DNA of 64,000 bases from Heritagella_A intestinalis (GTDB lineage: Bacteria > Bacillota > Clostridia > Oscillospirales > Acutalibacteraceae), in NCBI GenBank assembly GCA_904418995.1, contig CAJFQF010000001.1, positions 62,001 through 126,000 on the forward strand, in the 5' to 3' direction. Shown here piece after piece: positions 55,901 through 62,328 of this stretch. The position numbers and the translations under genes are program-made. Every line of letters begins with the position of its first letter. The first letter of the stretch is position 1. Under the pieces are notes generated by a model. The model was not told the origin of the DNA. It did not search any database and worked only from the letters and a program-made list of their open reading frames with translations.

Positions 55901-56094
55901 TTAATGGCGCGGGTCTCCACGTGGCCGATATGGGGCTTGCCGTTGGCCGTGGGCGGGCCGTCATAAAACGTATAGTTGGGGGCGTTGTGGCGGATCTCGA
56001 TGCTCTTTTCAAAGATGTGCTGGTCGTGCCAGAACTGCTCGACTTCTTTTTCCCGTTCCACAAATTTCAAATCCGTGGATACCTTGTCATACAT
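52969..56094 (-). CDS. ileS: Isoleucyl-tRNA synthetase (long, type 2-like)
   Basis: A 1041-aa class I synthetase. HIGH is at residues 55-58 (GKPHIGHVETRAI) and KMSKSKGNAVDP near residue 620. It has the CP1 editing domain and a CPHCGKQM zinc pair. At over 1000 residues, with WDTHGLPVE and the long C-terminal domain, it resembles the eukaryote-like type 2 enzymes, which are usually insensitive to mupirocin (family knowledge, not shown here). GGAGGAACCCCC precedes the ATG at 56094. It is controlled by an isoleucine T-box. Confidence 0.96.
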   Translation of the reverse strand: MYDKVSTDLKFVEREKEVEQFWHDQHIFEKSIEIRHNAPNYTFYDGPPTANGKPHIGHVETRAIKDLIPRYRTMKGYDVPRKAGWDTHGLPVELEVEKLLGLDGKEQIEEYGLEPFIDRCKESVWKYKGMWEDFSNTVGFWADMEHPYVTYDNSFIESEWWALKQIWEKGLLYKGFKIVPYCPRCGTPLSSHEVAQGYKDVKERSAIARFRLKDEDASFLAWTTTPWTLPSNVALCVNPDEEYVKVKMNEDGQVYYLAHALCDTVLGEGAYTVLESYKGKDLEYKEYEPLFRFVQPKEKCWYVTCDNYVTLTDGTGVVHIAPAFGEDDANVGRKYGLPLVQLVDAKGEMTQETDWPGVFCKDADKEVLKDLEKRGLLFSAPQFTHSYPHCWRCDTPLIYYARDTWFIKMTAVKEDLLRNNATINWIPESIGKGRFGDWLENVQDWGISRNRYWGTPLNIWECECGHRHAIGSIEELKSMSPNCPDNIELHRPFIDAVTITCPHCGKQMKRVPEVIDCWFDSGSMPFAQQHYPFENQELFEEQFPADFISEAVDQTRGWFYSLLAISTLIFNKAPFKNVIVLGHVQDENGQKMSKSKGNAVDPFKALEAHGADAIRWYFYTSSAPWLPKRFSDKAVREGQRKLLSTLWNTYAFYVLYAEIDQFDPNQYEWKMDTLSVMDKWLLSKLNTMVRNIDTNLENYRIPEAARALQEFVDDMSNWYVRRSRQRFWGKELTQDKINAYKTLYTALVTTAKAAAPMIPFMTEEIYQNLVRNLDKTAPESVHLCDFPVCDESLIDEELERQMEQVLEIVALGRAARNEANLKIRQPLAKMYVRAEFVSDPMFQTIMTEELNVKSMEFVSDASSFTNYTFKPQLKLLGRKFGKQINEVRTALAALDGAKAKKELDETGKLTLTLSTGETSLTEEELLIETFQMEGFASITDRGVTVVLDTRLTPELIEEGFVREIISKIQSMRRDADFDVTDHIAVTMEGSEKVCEIAQKYVDAISRDVLADSLTVGKAEGVVSQWDINGEDAVFGVAKISK

Positions 56095-56145
56095 GGGGGT
56101 TCCTCCTTTGATTTTTATCATATTCTCCGATGGGCCACGGGGCAA

Positions 56146-56402
56146 ATAAAAAAGCCTTCCTCCTGCAAAAAACAGGACGAAGGCTGTGTGCTTTCGCTGT
56201 ACCACCTATTTTCGCGGCATACCATCATATGCGCTCCCGGTAACGGCGGGAAGCCGGCATAGCCTACTGAGAAAACCGTTCAGCCTGCGACTGGTAGAGT
56301 GATGTTCCATCAGGACCCGACGGCACCGGGCTTGCACTGCCCCCGGCTCGCTGAAGCGCTGGATTCCTGTGTACTGTCTCCGTCAACGTCTTTTGCCATA
56401 TG
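56146..56402 (-). promoter_or_regulatory. Isoleucine T-box leader of ileS
   Basis: The T-box core AGGTGGTACAGCG (minus, 56207-56195) is followed by the terminator AGCCTTCGTCCTG (56185-56173) / CAGGAGGAAGGCT (56165-56153) and a U-run. In Stem I the string GGAAC-AUC-ACUCU places the specifier AUC (Ile) at 56303-56301, matching the gene. Confidence 0.9.
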
Positions 56403-56407
56403 TCTCT

Positions 56408-56436
56408 ATGGTATCCCATCCGGCCCGAAAAGTCAA
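56408..56436 (-). promoter_or_regulatory. ileS promoter
   Basis: Minus strand: TTGACT (56436-56431), 17 bp, TACCAT (56413-56408). Confidence 0.65.
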
Positions 56437-56475
56437 GCCAGAAGCGGGAATTTTCCCGTGATTCCGCCGCAAAAA

Positions 56476-57432
56476 CTATGCGGACAGAAAGTTTTCGCAC
56501 AGCTCTATGATCTCCTCTTTTTTGGCCAGCACCTTCAGCCACTCCGCCGGGATGCTTTCCCCGCCGTACAGGATTCCCGCCAAGCTGCCGGCCACAGCGC
56601 CAACGGTGTCGGTATCGGAGCCCAGATTCACCGCTTTCAGCACGCAATCTGCATAAGAATTTGTAGTCATCAGGCACCAGAGGGATGCCTGGAAGGTATC
56701 CACCACATAGCCGCTGCTTTTGATTTCCGTTTCCTCCATAGCCGCCAGCTTTTCGGAGGAGACAAACTGGAATAGGGGCCAAAACTTCCGGAATCCTTCC
56801 GCATTTCCATACCGTTCTGCTCCCTGGGTGGCGGCGCGGTCAATGGCCTGGGCCAGAGGGGCCCCGTTCATCAGCTCGTTGGCCATCATGCAGTAGAGGC
56901 CGCAGGCAATGAGGCTGATGGGGTGGCCGTGGGTCAGCCGGGAAAGGTCGTGAACCAGCGCCAGGGCTTCCGGCTTTTCCATGCAGGAAGGCCCGTATTC
57001 CCGGCGAAGATAGAAAACTGCCGGCAGAACCCGCATCAAAGAGCCGTTGCCGTTATCGTGCTCCTCGGTCCCGCCGGATTGCAGGGCCGGGGTTCCTTGG
57101 GCATAAAGGCGCAGGGCATGAAGGGTAGTTCTGCCAATATCGAACAGCTTCCCGTAAGGGGTCATATAGCCCTCATCCACCCAGCGGCAAAACCGGTCCA
57201 TCATATCGTCAAAATCCACGCCTTTTGTCAGGCTTTCCAGAGTACACAAAGTCATGGTGGTGTCGTCCGACCAGGTTCCCGCCGGCTGGTGATGGGTCCC
57301 GTAGGCCCGCATCCCGGTCACTGGATTCCGGACCAGCTCCTCCCGGGAACGGAATTCCACCGGTACCCCCAGGGCGTCCCCCACGGCCAAGCCTAAAATA
57401 CCGCCTATGACCCATTTCCGCAAATCTTCCAT
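56476..57432 (-). CDS. ADP-ribosylglycohydrolase family protein
   Basis: A 318-aa DraG/ARH-type enzyme. The fold starts IGGILGLAVGDALGVPVEF; the dinuclear metal site is seen in TWSDDTTMTLCT and NLGSDTDTVGAVAGSLAG, both in their usual places. Members remove ADP-ribose from proteins or nucleic acids, or hydrolyse related ribosyl compounds; the target here is unknown. AAAAAGGAGGGG precedes the ATG. It is the last gene of a minus-strand run starting with the metzincin at 60250. No ADP-ribosyltransferase partner is visible nearby. Confidence 0.9.
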   Translation of the reverse strand: MEDLRKWVIGGILGLAVGDALGVPVEFRSREELVRNPVTGMRAYGTHHQPAGTWSDDTTMTLCTLESLTKGVDFDDMMDRFCRWVDEGYMTPYGKLFDIGRTTLHALRLYAQGTPALQSGGTEEHDNGNGSLMRVLPAVFYLRREYGPSCMEKPEALALVHDLSRLTHGHPISLIACGLYCMMANELMNGAPLAQAIDRAATQGAERYGNAEGFRKFWPLFQFVSSEKLAAMEETEIKSSGYVVDTFQASLWCLMTTNSYADCVLKAVNLGSDTDTVGAVAGSLAGILYGGESIPAEWLKVLAKKEEIIELCENFLSA

Positions 57433-57520
57433 AAAAAGCCCCTCCTTTTTCTTTCTGCCTCCATCATATTCTTTGCGGCTGTCAAAAGTCAAGGGCTTTC
57501 TTCCATTAAAAAGCAAACTT

Positions 57521-57733
57521 TCAATCTTTTGGCGGCGAAAAGCCATAGGAGCGGTAAAACTCCTCCAAATCTTTCCGGCTCTGCACAGCCACTGCCTGCA
57601 AAAGCCTGCCTGTGCCCGGCTCCCGGAAGCCCACCACCGCCTCTCCGGTGCAGACGCTCTTCTCCACAACAACGTCCTTTGCCCCAAGGCCCGGGGGTGG
57701 GGTAAGGAGCGTGCGGCGCTTTTTCCCAATCAT
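57521..57733 (-). CDS. Hypothetical 70-aa protein
   Basis: A small protein, basic at the start (MIGKKRRTLLTPPPGLG), then a compact alpha/beta part (VVGFREPGTGRLLQAVAVQS) ending KDLEEFYRSYGFSPPKD. No family is recognised. GGGAGGG is about 5 nt before the ATG at 57733; the longer frame back to 57805 runs into the upstream hairpin and lacks a site. It lies between the lipoprotein cluster and the ADP-ribosylglycohydrolase. Confidence 0.5.
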   Translation of the reverse strand: MIGKKRRTLLTPPPGLGAKDVVVEKSVCTGEAVVGFREPGTGRLLQAVAVQSRKDLEEFYRSYGFSPPKD

Positions 57734-57751
57734 ACTATCCCTCCCGCAGAA

Positions 57752-57780
57752 GCCCTGCCGCGCAAAACGCACGGCAGGGC
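57752..57780 (-). repeat. Hairpin after lipoprotein gene A (repeat copy 1)
   Basis: GCCCTGCCG (57752-57760) and CGGCAGGGC (57772-57780) around a CGCAAAACGCA loop. The same loop and arm recur at 58385-58413, each time directly downstream of a lipoprotein gene. Confidence 0.65.
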
Positions 57781-57788
57781 TTTCTCGT

Positions 57789-58358
57789 TTACATGGCTTC
57801 TTCAATCATGGCGATATAGTCGTCCACCGGGATACTCTCCGGGGCCTTGCCGTTTTCGTCCAGGGCACTGTCTGGTACAAACGCTGTAGAGACTGCGCCA
57901 TTTTCTACCGGAATCAAGGTATTAGGCGGGAGAGGAAAACCACTGTCATATAAAAACAGAATATACTCTTTTCCAGTTTCTACTGGCGTGAAATCTCTCA
58001 GGGTGTAAACCGTATCCTCGGTTTCGCCGCCATACTCCTTATACGTCACCGTTCCGGAACCTTCGCCCTTAGCCAATTCCTTGATGGTAATGGGGATCTC
58101 GCGGTAAAAATCCATGGTGCCTTCGCCTTCTGTTCCCTCGCGTACTTTTGTCTCTCCACGCTCACCGGCTGTGCCGTATACAATAGTACTAGCTTTATCT
58201 ACGGCTTCTTCAAAATCATAATAAATCCATTCCGCTGTCCCGCCTACCGTCTTCTTCTCCTCCGTGGGAATCGAGCTGCCGGTTTGGGAGGAAACGCATC
58301 CGCTGAGAAGGGCCATAACGACTGCCAGCACACCGGCCAGCAGAGCTTTCCTTTTCAT
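57789..58358 (-). CDS. Putative lipoprotein, paralogue A of a three-gene set
   Basis: A 189-aa secreted lipoprotein: MKRKALLAG start, hydrophobic core and lipobox LLSGC. The mature part begins SSQTGSSIPTEEKK, then YYDFEEAVDKASTIVYG, FYREIPITIKELAKG, GKEYILFLYDSG and ends YIAMIEEAM. These elements recur in paralogues B and C, so this is one family; I cannot name it. The ATG at 58358 is set by GGAGGCGAGG. Function unknown; an envelope role is inferred from the signal sequence. Confidence 0.7.
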   Translation of the reverse strand: MKRKALLAGVLAVVMALLSGCVSSQTGSSIPTEEKKTVGGTAEWIYYDFEEAVDKASTIVYGTAGERGETKVREGTEGEGTMDFYREIPITIKELAKGEGSGTVTYKEYGGETEDTVYTLRDFTPVETGKEYILFLYDSGFPLPPNTLIPVENGAVSTAFVPDSALDENGKAPESIPVDDYIAMIEEAM

Positions 58359-58384
58359 AACCTCGCCTCCTTTGTAAAGGGCAT

Positions 58385-58413
58385 GCCCCGCCGCGCAAAA
58401 CGCACGGCAGGGC
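58385..58413 (-). repeat. Hairpin after lipoprotein gene B (repeat copy 2)
   Basis: GCCCCGCCG (58385-58393) and CGGCAGGGC (58405-58413) around the same CGCAAAACGCA loop as copy 1. Flanking coding ends (YIAMIEEAM) are also shared, so the repeat was copied together with the gene ends. Confidence 0.65.
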
Positions 58414-58419
58414 TTTGGC

Positions 58420-59019
58420 TTACATGGCTTCTTCAATCATGGCGATATACTCTTCCACCGCTACCTCTTTTACCTGGGTGGTTTCTTCCTCGGCCTCGGC
58501 ATTTTTGCTCTTGCCGTCCGAATCTTCCTTCTCCGGCAAAATAGCGGTTTTCATCATTCCATCTTCTACCGGAATCATCATCTGCGGGTTAAGAGAACTC
58601 CCATGTTCGTTGAGAAAGAAAATATACTCCTTCTCTAATTCTACTGGGTCCACGCCTGGCTTATCATAAATATGGGTATCGGTTTCTACTTCAAAATCCA
58701 AAACTGTAACCGTTCCATCTTCATTTTCTTCGCCTTTCAGCAGTTCGATGGGTTTCAGATACACCTCGCAGTAATATTCCTTATCACTGCGTTCCGGATT
58801 CAAACTGATTTCGTGCTCCATAATCCCGCTCTTAGAAACCGCTTTGCCATATACAATCGTCTCGGCTTCTGCAACGGCTTCCTCAAACGTATAACCAGGC
58901 CATAACCCCTGTCTCGATACTACCTCTTTTTCCTCCCGGGGAATCTCTCTTTGGCACCCTGCGCAGGCCAACAGCATCACAACCGCCAGCATGCCGGCCA
59001 CCCAAATTTTTTTCTTCAT
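58420..59019 (-). CDS. Putative lipoprotein, paralogue B
   Basis: A 199-aa lipoprotein with signal MKKKIWVAGMLAVVMLLAC and lipobox LACAGC. The mature domain shares the family pattern (YTFEEAVAEAETIVYGKA, YYCEVYLKPIELLKGE, EKEYIFFLNEHG, YIAMIEEAM) but lacks the SSQTGSSIPTEEKK block seen in A and C. A Lys/Glu/Ala-rich insert lies near residue 170. The start at 59019 is preceded by GAGGCGAG. It lies 36 bp after paralogue C's stop. Confidence 0.7.
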   Translation of the reverse strand: MKKKIWVAGMLAVVMLLACAGCQREIPREEKEVVSRQGLWPGYTFEEAVAEAETIVYGKAVSKSGIMEHEISLNPERSDKEYYCEVYLKPIELLKGEENEDGTVTVLDFEVETDTHIYDKPGVDPVELEKEYIFFLNEHGSSLNPQMMIPVEDGMMKTAILPEKEDSDGKSKNAEAEEETTQVKEVAVEEYIAMIEEAM

Positions 59020-59055
59020 AATCTCGCCTCCTTCCTTACTAGAGAACAGGCGTTA

Positions 59056-59643
59056 TTATTCCATTTCCCGACGAATTGCATCCAGATACTCCTCTACCGG
59101 CATGGATTGAGGATAATCCTTTTCCTCAATCCAATCGATGCCCGGCAGAAGCCCATTGCTGGTATCAACGATTCCGTCATCCACCGTCATCATGGCGTAG
59201 GGTGCCAGCGTCCATCCCTCTTCAGCCAAAAATACAATATACTCCTGTCCTTCTTCGTAAAGCTGAGCACCGTCTAATATATAACAGGTATCTTCTGTTT
59301 CACCGCCCGGCTCTACGGAAATCACCACCCCGTTATCCGCATTTCCCTTTACAACTTCTAGGGTTTCTATCGGTACTTCCCGATAATAATCCCCCGCTTC
59401 TTTTCCAGAGGCCCCTTCAAAAACCTTTGTTTCCCCCTTCTTCCCGGCGCGTCCATACACAATGGTAGCTGCTGTATCCACAGCGTCCTCAAAGCTGTAG
59501 TAGGGCCAGGTGCTGTAACTGACCACTTGCTTCTTCTCCTCCGTGGGAATCGAGCTGCCGGTTTGAGAGGAAGCGCAGCTGGTGATCAGCAACATGGAGA
59601 GCGCAACAAATGCGTAAAGAAATACTTTTTGTATTTTTCTCAT
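59056..59643 (-). CDS. Putative lipoprotein, paralogue C
   Basis: A 195-aa lipoprotein with lipobox LITSC. The mature start SSQTGSSIPTEEKK is nearly identical to paralogue A at both protein and DNA level (compare plus 59530-59575 with 58252-58297), although the rest is more diverged. YYSFEDAVDTAATIVYG, YYREVPIETLEVVKG and EYIVFLAEEGW follow. The ATG at 59643 follows GAGGTGG by 6 nt; a GTG at 59652 is in frame. It lies 10 bp downstream of the metzincin gene, so the two are probably co-expressed. Confidence 0.7.
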   Translation of the reverse strand: MRKIQKVFLYAFVALSMLLITSCASSQTGSSIPTEEKKQVVSYSTWPYYSFEDAVDTAATIVYGRAGKKGETKVFEGASGKEAGDYYREVPIETLEVVKGNADNGVVISVEPGGETEDTCYILDGAQLYEEGQEYIVFLAEEGWTLAPYAMMTVDDGIVDTSNGLLPGIDWIEEKDYPQSMPVEEYLDAIRREME

Positions 59644-59653
59644 TATGTCCACC

Positions 59654-60250
59654 TCACCATTCTTGATAAATCAGCCGATAAGAAGAAATATCATAATCCG
59701 TTAATGTGATGTTCTGATAGTTTGTTCTGGCTATTGGATACATCACATTTTTCAGACAGGTAGCGCTCCAACAGGGGCCGCTTCCCTCACTGGCTTCATG
59801 GCAGTGGGCAATTCCGATTGCATGTCCTAATTCGTGCTGCACGATCGTTTGGATATCATAACAATCTTTTGCTTTACCTACCGACCACTTCTTTCCTGAT
59901 TCAAGCTTAATTGTAACCGCTTGCAACTCACCTTTTTCAGGATTTGGCAGACAATATGCTACTCTGCCAAATCCTAAACCACTTTCAAATTTAACTACAT
60001 TATCCACCGTCACGGAATCCTGCACCACATACAAAGAAAGCATCTGCTTTCCATTGGTAGTCCGCACATCGCTCCACTTTCCGCAAGCTCGAGTTACTGC
60101 TGCCCTTTGATTGGCTGAGAAGTAGCAATTAAAGGGGATAGAAGTCTTATACCATCTATACGGTAAACTCTTCGCAGAAGCCGGCATACAGCAACAGCCT
60201 ATACAGAAAAGGATTGCGAAAAGGAAGGAGCATATTCTCTTTTTGTTCAT
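59654..60250 (-). CDS. Secreted metzincin-type zinc metalloprotease (matrixin-like)
   Basis: A 198-aa protein with a signal peptide (MNKKRICSFLFAILFCIGCC, cleavage after ASA) and a zinc site HELGHAIGIAH (His139, Glu140, His143, His149), followed by the Met-turn NVMYP. This HExxHxxGxxH plus Met arrangement defines metzincins; size and spacing suit a matrixin-like secreted peptidase. There are six Cys in the mature part, which could form disulphides. Base composition is clearly more AT-rich than neighbours, suggesting acquisition. No Shine-Dalgarno is seen in the usual place before the ATG; the leader is highly foldable instead. Confidence 0.82.
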   Translation of the reverse strand: MNKKRICSFLFAILFCIGCCCMPASAKSLPYRWYKTSIPFNCYFSANQRAAVTRACGKWSDVRTTNGKQMLSLYVVQDSVTVDNVVKFESGLGFGRVAYCLPNPEKGELQAVTIKLESGKKWSVGKAKDCYDIQTIVQHELGHAIGIAHCHEASEGSGPCWSATCLKNVMYPIARTNYQNITLTDYDISSYRLIYQEW

Positions 60251-60253
60251 ATA

Positions 60254-60400
60254 CGGACACGTCCGCTCTTGGGAGTCCCCGCAGCTGGCGGATTCCTCCC
60301 GGCAAAGGGCCTATGCTGAGGCCGGACGTGCTTGCCCGAACCCAGCGCTTACCGTTGGGACGGAACCATTGGAATCACCTCTTTTCTGTCTTGCAAATCC
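60254..60400 (-). promoter_or_regulatory. Structured leader RNA upstream of the metzincin gene (class not identified)
   Basis: Reading minus from about 60400, the leader can form an outer stem CACGTCCG (60330-60323) / CGGACGTG (60265-60258) closing a multibranch loop with GGCCT/AGGCC, GGGAG/CTCCC and CCGC/GCGG helices, plus a CCGT/ACGG hairpin further 5'. The outer stem ends 7 nt before the start codon. A site AAGAGGTGATTCC with a six-codon ORF (MVPSQR) lies near 60390-60360. It could be a riboswitch, an attenuator or an independent RNA; no known class was matched. Confidence 0.45.
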
Positions 60401-60688
60401 GTACAAATCTTACATTTATATTTTAGATGATTTCTCTAAATTTTTCAATGCGCTATGTACACAAACAATTTACAATTTTTTGGAATTTATTACAAATTTA
60501 AAATTTTTATTTTTACAAAATAAAATCAGTTATCAAAGAGGGTAATACCGCGTCTATCAAGGTGGCGGGATAGGTTTTCCGCAAAGAATCAGGTGTTCTA
60601 CGCTCCGTAGACAGGCGAAATTCTACGCTTCGTGTGTGGAATTCCGCTGTTTTTCCTGGTATTCTATTGACGAAAGGAGGCGATTCCT
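60401..60688. other. AT-rich intergenic stretch with small repeats
   Basis: 60401-60540 is very AT-rich and may hold the divergent promoter for the metzincin unit (TATAAA at 60420-60415 on the minus strand). 60596-60610 (TTCTACGCTCCGTAG) and 60621-60635 (TTCTACGCTTCGTGT) are two related copies. No gene is seen. AAAGGAGG for the next gene is at 60673-60680. Confidence 0.4.
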
Positions 60689-61294
60689 GTGGATCAAATC
60701 AAAATCGGGAAATTTATCGCCCAAATGCGCAAAGACCAGGGCTTGACCCAAAGGCAGTTGGCGGAGCTTTTATCCATCAGCGATAAAACCGTTTCCAAAT
60801 GGGAATGCGGAAAAGGGCTGCCGGAAGCCTCTCTCATGCTGCCACTGTGCGAGGCCCTGCATATGACGGTTAACGACTTGCTGACAGGGGAGAAGATTTC
60901 CCCGTCAGAGTATCAAAAAAATGCGGAGGAAAACATGATGGGACTGCTAAAAGAAAACGAGGAAAACAAAAAACGGATGGCGCTGTCGGTAATCTGCGGG
61001 GTAATTACCATCATTGCGGTGTGCGCCCTGGTGGTAATCGCCGCTTTTCTTCCCCTGCCCACGCCGGCACGGATTGCGGTGCTGATACTGGCTGTGGCAA
61101 CGGCGGTGGCAGGCATCTGGGCCGCCGCTATGTTGGAAGTAAAGGCCGGATATTACGAGTGCCCCCACTGCAAAGCCCTTTTTGTCCCTACCATGGGGCA
61201 GTATGTCAAGGGCTACCATACCCTGACCCGGCGCAGATTGACCTGCCCGGAATGCGGGAAAACTGGGATGTGCCGTCACCGCATCGTGCGGTAA
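60689..61294 (+). CDS. XRE-family regulator with two membrane helices and a zinc-ribbon-like tail
   Basis: A 201-aa protein. Residues ~6-62 are a Cro/C1-type HTH (GLTQRQLAELLSISDKTVSKWECG), a helical linker follows to ~95, then two membrane helices (VICGVITIIAVCALVVIAAF and IAVLILAVATAVAGIWAA), then a C-terminal tail with two CxxC pairs (YECPHCKALF and LTCPECGKTG). The HTH-membrane-zinc-ribbon layout suggests a membrane-tethered sensor regulator. The start is GTG at 60689 after AAAGGAGG. It diverges from the metzincin cluster. Confidence 0.8.
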   Translation: MDQIKIGKFIAQMRKDQGLTQRQLAELLSISDKTVSKWECGKGLPEASLMLPLCEALHMTVNDLLTGEKISPSEYQKNAEENMMGLLKENEENKKRMALSVICGVITIIAVCALVVIAAFLPLPTPARIAVLILAVATAVAGIWAAAMLEVKAGYYECPHCKALFVPTMGQYVKGYHTLTRRRLTCPECGKTGMCRHRIVR

Positions 61295-61353
61295 TCATTT
61301 TCTCTCCTTCCAAAAGCATCGCCCGCGGCCTGTACTTTTCTTGTAAAATACGG

Positions 61354-61359
61354 TATAAT
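61354..61359 (+). promoter_or_regulatory. Promoter of the tyrosine-phosphatase gene
   Basis: TATAAT at 61354-61359 with a weak TGTACT 17 bp upstream (61331-61336). Confidence 0.5.
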
Positions 61360-61443
61360 AAGGCCGAGAGAAGTGACCAATTGTAAAAAGAGTTTTTACG
61401 ATGCGGTTGTCATCGCGAGGATTTACGAAAGGATTATAGTACC

Positions 61444-61923
61444 ATGACAAAAATACTTTTTGTGTGCCATGGAAATATTTGCCGTAGCCCTATGGCGGAA
61501 TTCGTCATGAAAGACCTGGTTCGGAAAAAGGGGCTGGAAGGAGAGTTCCTCATCCGTTCCGCCGCCACCAGCCGGGAGGAAATCGGCAATGATGTGCATC
61601 CCGGTACCCGGAATAAGCTGCGGGAGGCTGGCATTCCTACAGAGCATCGCCGGGCCACCCAGATGACAGCCCGGGATGGCAAAGACTACGACTATCTCAT
61701 CGGTATGGACCGGTGGAACCTGCGGAATATGAAGGGAATCCTCCGGGAAGAGGACTGGGGGAAGGTCTCCATGCTCCTGCACTTCTGCGGAGAGGACCGG
61801 GAGGTGGCGGACCCCTGGTATACCGGGGATTTTGACCAGACCTATGAGGATGTAACCCGGGGCTGTGCGGCCTTGCTGGAAACCATTTGCAGAGAGGGTA
61901 GACTCGAAAAAAATCACAAATAA
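61444..61923 (+). CDS. Low-molecular-weight protein tyrosine phosphatase
   Basis: A 159-aa LMW-PTP. The P-loop VCHGNICRS holds nucleophile Cys8 and Arg14; the general acid is Asp123 in VADPWY. Length and motif order are standard. Bacterial members act on tyrosine kinases of exopolysaccharide systems or on protein arginine phosphate (YwlE); this one is not resolved. GAAAGGA lies before the ATG. It converges with the Prp-like gene across a shared terminator. Confidence 0.9.
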   Translation: MTKILFVCHGNICRSPMAEFVMKDLVRKKGLEGEFLIRSAATSREEIGNDVHPGTRNKLREAGIPTEHRRATQMTARDGKDYDYLIGMDRWNLRNMKGILREEDWGKVSMLLHFCGEDREVADPWYTGDFDQTYEDVTRGCAALLETICREGRLEKNHK

Positions 61924-61942
61924 AAGTGAATGCAGACAAAGC

Positions 61943-61986
61943 AAAAGCCCGATTGGCGCCCTAAGAGGAGCACAGTCGGGCTTTTT
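61943..61986. terminator. Bidirectional terminator
   Basis: AAAAGCCCGA (61943-61952) pairs with TCGGGCTTTT (61976-61985); A/T tails serve both the phosphatase gene and the convergent Prp-like gene. Confidence 0.75.
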
Positions 61987-61992
61987 GTGGTT

Positions 61993-62328
61993 TTAGGATG
62001 GGAAAAGCTGGTGGTCTAGAGAAACATAGCTGGGATACTGGTCTGCCAACAATCGGAAGCCGTGTTCCACGGCTTCCAGCACCGGGGACAAGCGGCTCCA
62101 GCCGGAAAGGGTAGGGGAGAAATCCAATTCCAGGACTCCGCTGCTCTTTTGTACGGACAGGGACCGCAGGCCGCCTCGGGTATTTTCTCGAAGAAGGGTG
62201 TCTTCCAGCAAAGCCCCCAGCATAGAGGTCGCCGCGCAGACAATGTCTTCCCCGGCGGGCGCATACCCGGCATGGCCCTGGATACGGATTTGTATCTGCC
62301 CTCTCTCCTGTTGGAAATCTATCTGCAT
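61993..62328 (-). CDS. Prp-like cysteine protease (ribosomal-processing / phage capsid-type)
   Basis: A 111-aa protein with the Prp signature GHAGYAPAGEDIVCAATSML: His19 and Cys31 keep the 12-residue spacing of the S. aureus Prp catalytic dyad (His22/Cys34). Cellular Prp trims the L27 N-terminus and is normally encoded between rplU and rpmA; those genes are absent here. Instead its ATG overlaps the portal stop (TGATG), pointing to a phage-module protease, perhaps for head-protein maturation. TTG at 62331 is an alternative start. Confidence 0.75.
   Translation of the reverse strand: MQIDFQQERGQIQIRIQGHAGYAPAGEDIVCAATSMLGALLEDTLLRENTRGGLRSLSVQKSSGVLELDFSPTLSGWSRLSPVLEAVEHGFRLLADQYPSYVSLDHQLFPS

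Noticed and set aside
53149..56262. 1037-codon plus-strand frame opposite ileS
   Set aside because: It is the mirror of ileS with no ribosome binding site and no domain, and the ileS reading is unmistakable.
60254..60400. c-di-AMP (ydaO) riboswitch upstream of the metzincin gene
   Set aside because: A short GAATCC-GCCAGCT string resembles the ydaO 3' part, but the conserved 5' segments are not in place.
60243..60545. 100-codon plus-strand frame over the structured leader
   Set aside because: It runs across the folded leader and AT-rich gap, has no binding site and looks like a spurious ORF over an RNA.
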